A program made the translations under genes and the position numbers. From Trichomonas tenax (taxonomy: Eukaryota; Parabasalia; Trichomonadida; Trichomonadidae): a stretch of 64,000 nt of DNA. The notes beneath the pieces were generated by a model. That model had not been told where the DNA came from and did not search any database. It was given only the letters and a program-made list of their open reading frames with translations. Where the stretch lies: the NCBI GenBank assembly GCA_023091735.1, contig JALKBU010000170.1:1-64000 (forward strand), in the 5' to 3' direction. Numbering within the stretch: the first letter of the stretch is position 1; the number at the start of each line of letters is the position of its first letter. Positions 60,494 through 64,000 of this stretch are shown here, piece after piece.

Positions 60494-61828
60494 ATGAGTT
60501 TTGATTTAGATTTCAGGTATTTAACGAGATTCAATCAATTCAGATTGACAGACACGTTCACTGATGTCACCTTAGTAACGAAACATTCATCAATTCGCGC
60601 CCACAAAATAATTTTATCTCGATATTGTTCATATTTCAATAAATTATTTTGCATTGATATGAAAAACATCAGCGAAGTACAAATCACATTCAATCCATCC
60701 GATATTTTTGAATCTTTTATCAACATTTTATATACTTGCAATATACAAATTAATTGGCAGACTTATCTTCCTCTTTTGAGTTGTGCTGAGTACTATGGTT
60801 GTTCATTCCTCATTGAGTTATTAACTTCAATGATTTATGATTATGCGAAAATAATTAGCTCTGTAACATCTGAATTTGAGCTATACAAACGACTTGCCGA
60901 ACTTGAATTGAATCGATTTTCACTTAAATTTATTGATACTGTCGTTCAAGAATTAGAAAAATCAAACGAAACTCAGAAACTTGAAATTTATAAATATATC
61001 AGGATGGATCAGTTGAGGGCTATAGTTCACACAACTTATTTCAAGAATCTCTCTGAGGAAGAAAAAATTTTGATGATATCTCAAATTAATGCTCAATATA
61101 ACATTACAAACAACGCAGATAAAGAATTTTTAGCATCAATTGTAGACTTAAGCTTTAGAAATTCCGAAGTTCTTCAAACACTTGATTTTAGTTGGATTCC
61201 AGTCAAAAAACAGAGAAAAATTTACAATGAGCTAATAAACATTCGAAGAAATGCTATTAAAGAGTTTGAAGGTAAAGTTAATATTGCTAAAAATAATATA
61301 TCACGTTGGCCAATTATTCAATTTTTATCATCCTCGAATTATGCCAAATTCATTACAAAAGGAAGCGACAGAAACATCATCAAGTGCATAAGCAGCATTT
61401 GTGGTGGGATAAAACAAGCAAATATATCAAAATTAGGTTTTATTCAAATTGATGCGTCACCAGAAATGGAAAAAACGCTTGGACCTGATTCAGCTTTCAC
61501 CAATGACAGTTATTACTGCAGTGACATCAATGCTACAGAAATACCGCATTTCAATTTGACATTCGTGAAAGTAAGAGTTAGATGCAGCAGAATTATCATC
61601 AACTGCAATATCACGAGAAATGGTTTAGTGAAGAGGCCACCAAACTCGCTAAAAATCGGTTTGAATCATCAAGAAAAACAAGTTGTTAAGTTAGAGAATG
61701 GTATTTGTAAATTCATTCCTGATAAGCCTGTTGATGTAGAGAGTATTGAAATAGAACTGAATTCTTCATCCAAATTTGGAAATTGTTTGAGAATTGGTTA
61801 TATTTCTGTGCATGGAAAGTTCATTTAA
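60494..61828 (+). CDS. BTB/POZ protein with C-terminal discoidin-like domain
   Basis: 444 residues. A BTB domain occupies about 15-115: TDTFTDVTLVTKHSSIRAHK, then ILSRYCSYFNKLF, with the conserved D-x-x-L-V and H-K-x-x-L pattern, followed by a BACK-like helical region (about 120-235). The C-terminal part (about 280-444) resembles a galactose-binding/F5/8C-like beta-sandwich (AFTNDSYYCSDINATEIPHF, FVKVRVRCSRIIINC, CLRIGYISVHGKFI). BTB proteins dimerise and often recruit cullin-3. This BTB-BACK-discoidin layout is a large family in trichomonads. The gene converges with the ARM-like gene with only 15 bases between stops. Confidence 0.78.
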   Translation: MSFDLDFRYLTRFNQFRLTDTFTDVTLVTKHSSIRAHKIILSRYCSYFNKLFCIDMKNISEVQITFNPSDIFESFINILYTCNIQINWQTYLPLLSCAEYYGCSFLIELLTSMIYDYAKIISSVTSEFELYKRLAELELNRFSLKFIDTVVQELEKSNETQKLEIYKYIRMDQLRAIVHTTYFKNLSEEEKILMISQINAQYNITNNADKEFLASIVDLSFRNSEVLQTLDFSWIPVKKQRKIYNELINIRRNAIKEFEGKVNIAKNNISRWPIIQFLSSSNYAKFITKGSDRNIIKCISSICGGIKQANISKLGFIQIDASPEMEKTLGPDSAFTNDSYYCSDINATEIPHFNLTFVKVRVRCSRIIINCNITRNGLVKRPPNSLKIGLNHQEKQVVKLENGICKFIPDKPVDVESIEIELNSSSKFGNCLRIGYISVHGKFI

Positions 61829-61843
61829 AATAAATTTTCGTTT

Positions 61844-63343
61844 CTATTCTGAGAAGTGTGTATGATATAGTTTTTCAAGTCCTGATGCTTTGTCTGATAT
61901 AATTTCGTTACTAGATGAAGTGTATATCTCAATGAGATCTCTGATATATGAATTTGTCATCGCATCAAAATTTTGAAGAAAATTGGAGTTTGTGCTGAAT
62001 TTAAGGACTGAAATCAAAAACTCTAAGATAATATTCTGCATATATTCGTTGTCTATGTAAACAAATCCTTCAAGCATCGAAAGAATTCCAATTTCAAATG
62101 AAATTTTATGAATTAATCTATTGTCAACAAATGTACAAAAAATCAGAACTACAATAGATTGCAGCGATACTATTGATTCATCTTTCATCGCAAACTCAAC
62201 GATAACATCGAATAATTTTGAATTTTGAAATTGAACACAAATATTTCGATCTAGAATGATCAATTGACCAATATTGCCAATTATAGGATCAATGATTGCA
62301 TTATCAAACCGTGCCATCTTTGTAATTGAAGAGAAAAATTCAATATTTAAGTGAAATTTGAACATCTCTAAATTGGAAGTTAATTTATATATTGTTCTAA
62401 TACACTCGAGATATATTTGACTGTTATTCGTGTGATTCATGAAAAACATAATAAGATTAAAAATATCACTATTTTGTATGATTTCGATTGATGAAATGTA
62501 ACCAATTGCCTGAATTAACTCAACATCTGAATCGAGAATATTGTTGGATATAAGAGGAACAAATTCATTAATTAGTTCTTGAATATTAATTAAATCATTA
62601 AACATTTTAACAAAATTAGCTATAAACTTAGAAATAGTTCTATGAACAATTTCCTCATTATATCCTATATCACTTTCAATAGAATTTGATTGTGATTTTA
62701 ATAAATTTGATTTAATGTTCATAAGTGTTTCATGCTCAATAAATATATGAGATTCTTGTGAAAATAATACGACATTAGATATTGCATAAATAAAAGGAAT
62801 GATTAAAGAAGGAAGAAGATTAATCGAAATATTTTGAAGTAATATCTCAACGATACCGCTATTTAGGAGGTATTCTATTGCTGATTCGTTTCTACAATAA
62901 TGAAATGCAATGATATTCCATGAAATAATTTTGAAATTAAGTGGAAAATCACCTTTGATATATTCAACTAAAATTGAAGAGACAACATGTTCCAATAACA
63001 GCTGTGTAGGAAATGAATTTGCTAATTTTAAAGTGATATTTAGTGTTTCAAGATCCGATGCTATTTGATCATGTTCCAATTGCATCCTTGCTATTGTGTC
63101 TTGATCCAATGAGTTCTCATCTGAAGTTAAATCAATTATTAATTCATGAGATTTTAATATACTTGAAAGCACAGGAATAAGATTAGATAACATATCTCTG
63201 TTTCTTTCTTCTGCTATTTTGATATGTTTACTGTTTGCTTCAAAAAGTTTCGAGAAGATAGTTTGTTCATTCTTCAACATAGAAAGTGAACTGAATTTGA
63301 ACGAAACAATAACTGAATCAAAGCTTGGATGGCTACGTTTCAT
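61844..63343 (-). CDS. Armadillo/HEAT-like helical repeat protein
   Basis: 499 residues, nearly all helical. Units such as SWNIIAFHYCRNESAIEYLL followed by NSGIVEILLQNI, and ILDSDVELIQAIGYISSIEI, have the spacing of armadillo repeats (helix-G-x-V-x-x-L-L). The central part recalls importin-alpha. The N-terminal ~55 residues are mixed and lack a clear importin-beta-binding motif. A nuclear-transport adaptor is one option, another large ARM protein family the other. No Inr was found before the ATG at 63343. Confidence 0.65.
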   Translation of the reverse strand: MKRSHPSFDSVIVSFKFSSLSMLKNEQTIFSKLFEANSKHIKIAEERNRDMLSNLIPVLSSILKSHELIIDLTSDENSLDQDTIARMQLEHDQIASDLETLNITLKLANSFPTQLLLEHVVSSILVEYIKGDFPLNFKIISWNIIAFHYCRNESAIEYLLNSGIVEILLQNISINLLPSLIIPFIYAISNVVLFSQESHIFIEHETLMNIKSNLLKSQSNSIESDIGYNEEIVHRTISKFIANFVKMFNDLINIQELINEFVPLISNNILDSDVELIQAIGYISSIEIIQNSDIFNLIMFFMNHTNNSQIYLECIRTIYKLTSNLEMFKFHLNIEFFSSITKMARFDNAIIDPIIGNIGQLIILDRNICVQFQNSKLFDVIVEFAMKDESIVSLQSIVVLIFCTFVDNRLIHKISFEIGILSMLEGFVYIDNEYMQNIILEFLISVLKFSTNSNFLQNFDAMTNSYIRDLIEIYTSSSNEIISDKASGLEKLYHTHFSE

Positions 63344-63493
63344 AAGACATTAAGCTTAATTTTATTCAAAAATTTCAATATTCTTATTAAACTAAGTGCT
63401 AAACATGCAATCATATACAGAAACTAGCGTGCATTTATATCGCATTATTTGCTTCCATTGATTTTACAATTTTATTTCGTCTTCAATAAAAAT

Positions 63494-63700
63494 CAAAACA
63501 AAGAGAAGGTTAAAGGCAAAATTTAAAAGTTTTGATATATGTTTGTGAACAAATATTAAATTTGAAAAACTTGAAATTTGATACATTTTTTAAAAAACTC
63601 AAAATAGAGAAGATTTAAGGTGAAATTTAGAAGTTCTGGTATATATTTATGAGCAAATATTAATTTTCAAAATTTTGATATTTGAAATTTCAAAAAAAAA
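63494..63700. repeat. Two tandem ~106-bp repeats
   Basis: Copy 1 at 63494-63599 and copy 2 at 63600-63700 share blocks in order: CAAAAyArAGA, AAATTTAraAGTTyTGrTATAT, GAGCAAATATTAA-like, and TTGAAATTT. They are diverged by roughly 15-20% by eye. They precede the BTB-like gene at the right edge. The period is close to that of the 110-bp array at 1360-1800, but the units look unrelated. Confidence 0.55.
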
Positions 63701-63834
63701 AATGATTGTAAAGGTTCTAAAAGTCTAAAATCAAATATAAAATAATGATGTCAGTTCTATTTTCCAATAAAAACGCAGATTTTTCTTTTTTTAAACGGCA
63801 AGACGTTTTCGTTAATGAACGATTATTTTAAAAG

Positions 63835-64000
63835 ATGTCTATTCCGCCGCCTTCCGTTGACGAGAAGAAGAAGCTCAAGCTTGGAAAGGAGGATTCGATC
63901 TTTAATCACGACTCCTTTTTAATCGTCCACAATGGAACTGAATATACAGTCAATCCAGTTATTTTCATACAATATTCTCGTTATTTCACTACACATTTTC
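63835..64000 (+). CDS. BTB-like protein, N-terminal fragment cut by the window edge
   Basis: 55 codons run from the ATG to the end of the window without a stop. After a basic N-terminus (PSVDEKKKLKLGKEDSIF) comes HDSFLIVHNGTEYTVNPV, then IFIQYSRYFTTHF. A strand of the form F-x-I-x-x-x-G-x-x-Y-x-V followed by a hydrophobic helix resembles the start of divergent trichomonad BTB domains. GC content and codon choice are higher than in the flanks, supporting coding. No Inr is evident upstream. Confidence 0.55.
   Translation, partial: MSIPPPSVDEKKKLKLGKEDSIFNHDSFLIVHNGTEYTVNPVIFIQYSRYFTTHF

Noticed and set aside
63494..63700. Same repeat family as the 110-bp array at the left end
   Set aside because: Similar period but the unit sequences do not align beyond AT-rich words.
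1..64000. Spliceosomal introns
   Set aside because: I looked for the trichomonad 3' signal ACTAACACACAG and its complement and for interrupted reading frames in conserved genes; none was seen.

Overview
The window is a piece of a parabasalid (trichomonad) nuclear genome, close to Trichomonas or Tritrichomonas. This rests on several signs. DNA is AT-rich. About 24 intact coding regions carry no visible intron. Many start codons lie 10-20 bases downstream of a trichomonad Initiator (Inr, TCA+1-Y-W). GAPDH is of the trichomonad type, and there are relics of trichomonad surface-protein families (Gly-rich/ALK-like and Pmp-like beta-helix). The gene set itself is plainly eukaryotic (SNARE, Rab, RasGEF, delta-COP, VPS8, HDAC, RFC1). 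I cannot fix the species from sequence alone. Several open frames extend upstream through TTG or GTG codons; I placed starts at ATG, using the Inr where one is present.

Layout. 1-1890 is non-coding, with one compact structured-RNA candidate and a degenerate 110-bp tandem repeat. 1891-19845 is a housekeeping block: GAPDH, a PI31-like proteasome regulator, a coiled-coil protein, a TPR-like protein, an NPSN-type SNARE, a LisH-RasGEF, an EF-hand protein, a secreted discoidin-like protein and V-ATPase subunit B. 20193-33393 carries a Golgi-type glycosyltransferase, a VPS8-like CORVET subunit, a beta-helix relic, class I HDAC, delta-COP, a stand-alone CSTF2-hinge protein, a broken telobox-Myb gene and a second RasGEF. 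34803-41340 holds an acidic protein, another beta-helix relic, RFC1 and a Gly-rich relic.

41350-45911 is the accessory heart of the window. Two terminal-inverted-repeat elements of about 1.24 and 1.27 kb lie nearly end to end. They are followed by a 1.28-kb foldback element with ~410-bp arms and a decayed tRNA-Lys-like sequence in its loop. 46002-63343 returns to genes: a Rab GTPase, tRNA-Gln(CTG), RtcB RNA ligase, an RRM/RS-like protein, tRNA-Val(GAC), a detached alpha-adaptin appendage, an ankyrin protein, a two-RRM protein, an HTH protein, a BTB protein and an ARM-like protein. A truncated BTB-like gene runs off the right edge.

Together the genes point to endomembrane traffic (SNARE, delta-COP, VPS8, Rab, adaptin appendage, V-ATPase), small-GTPase signalling (two RasGEFs) and RNA processing (RtcB, CSTF2 hinge, RRM proteins). 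The most unusual items are the Myb gene whose first two conserved Trp codons are both TAG, several stand-alone domains normally found inside larger proteins, the foldback element, and clusters of a TTACAYGWCA motif in intergenic DNA.
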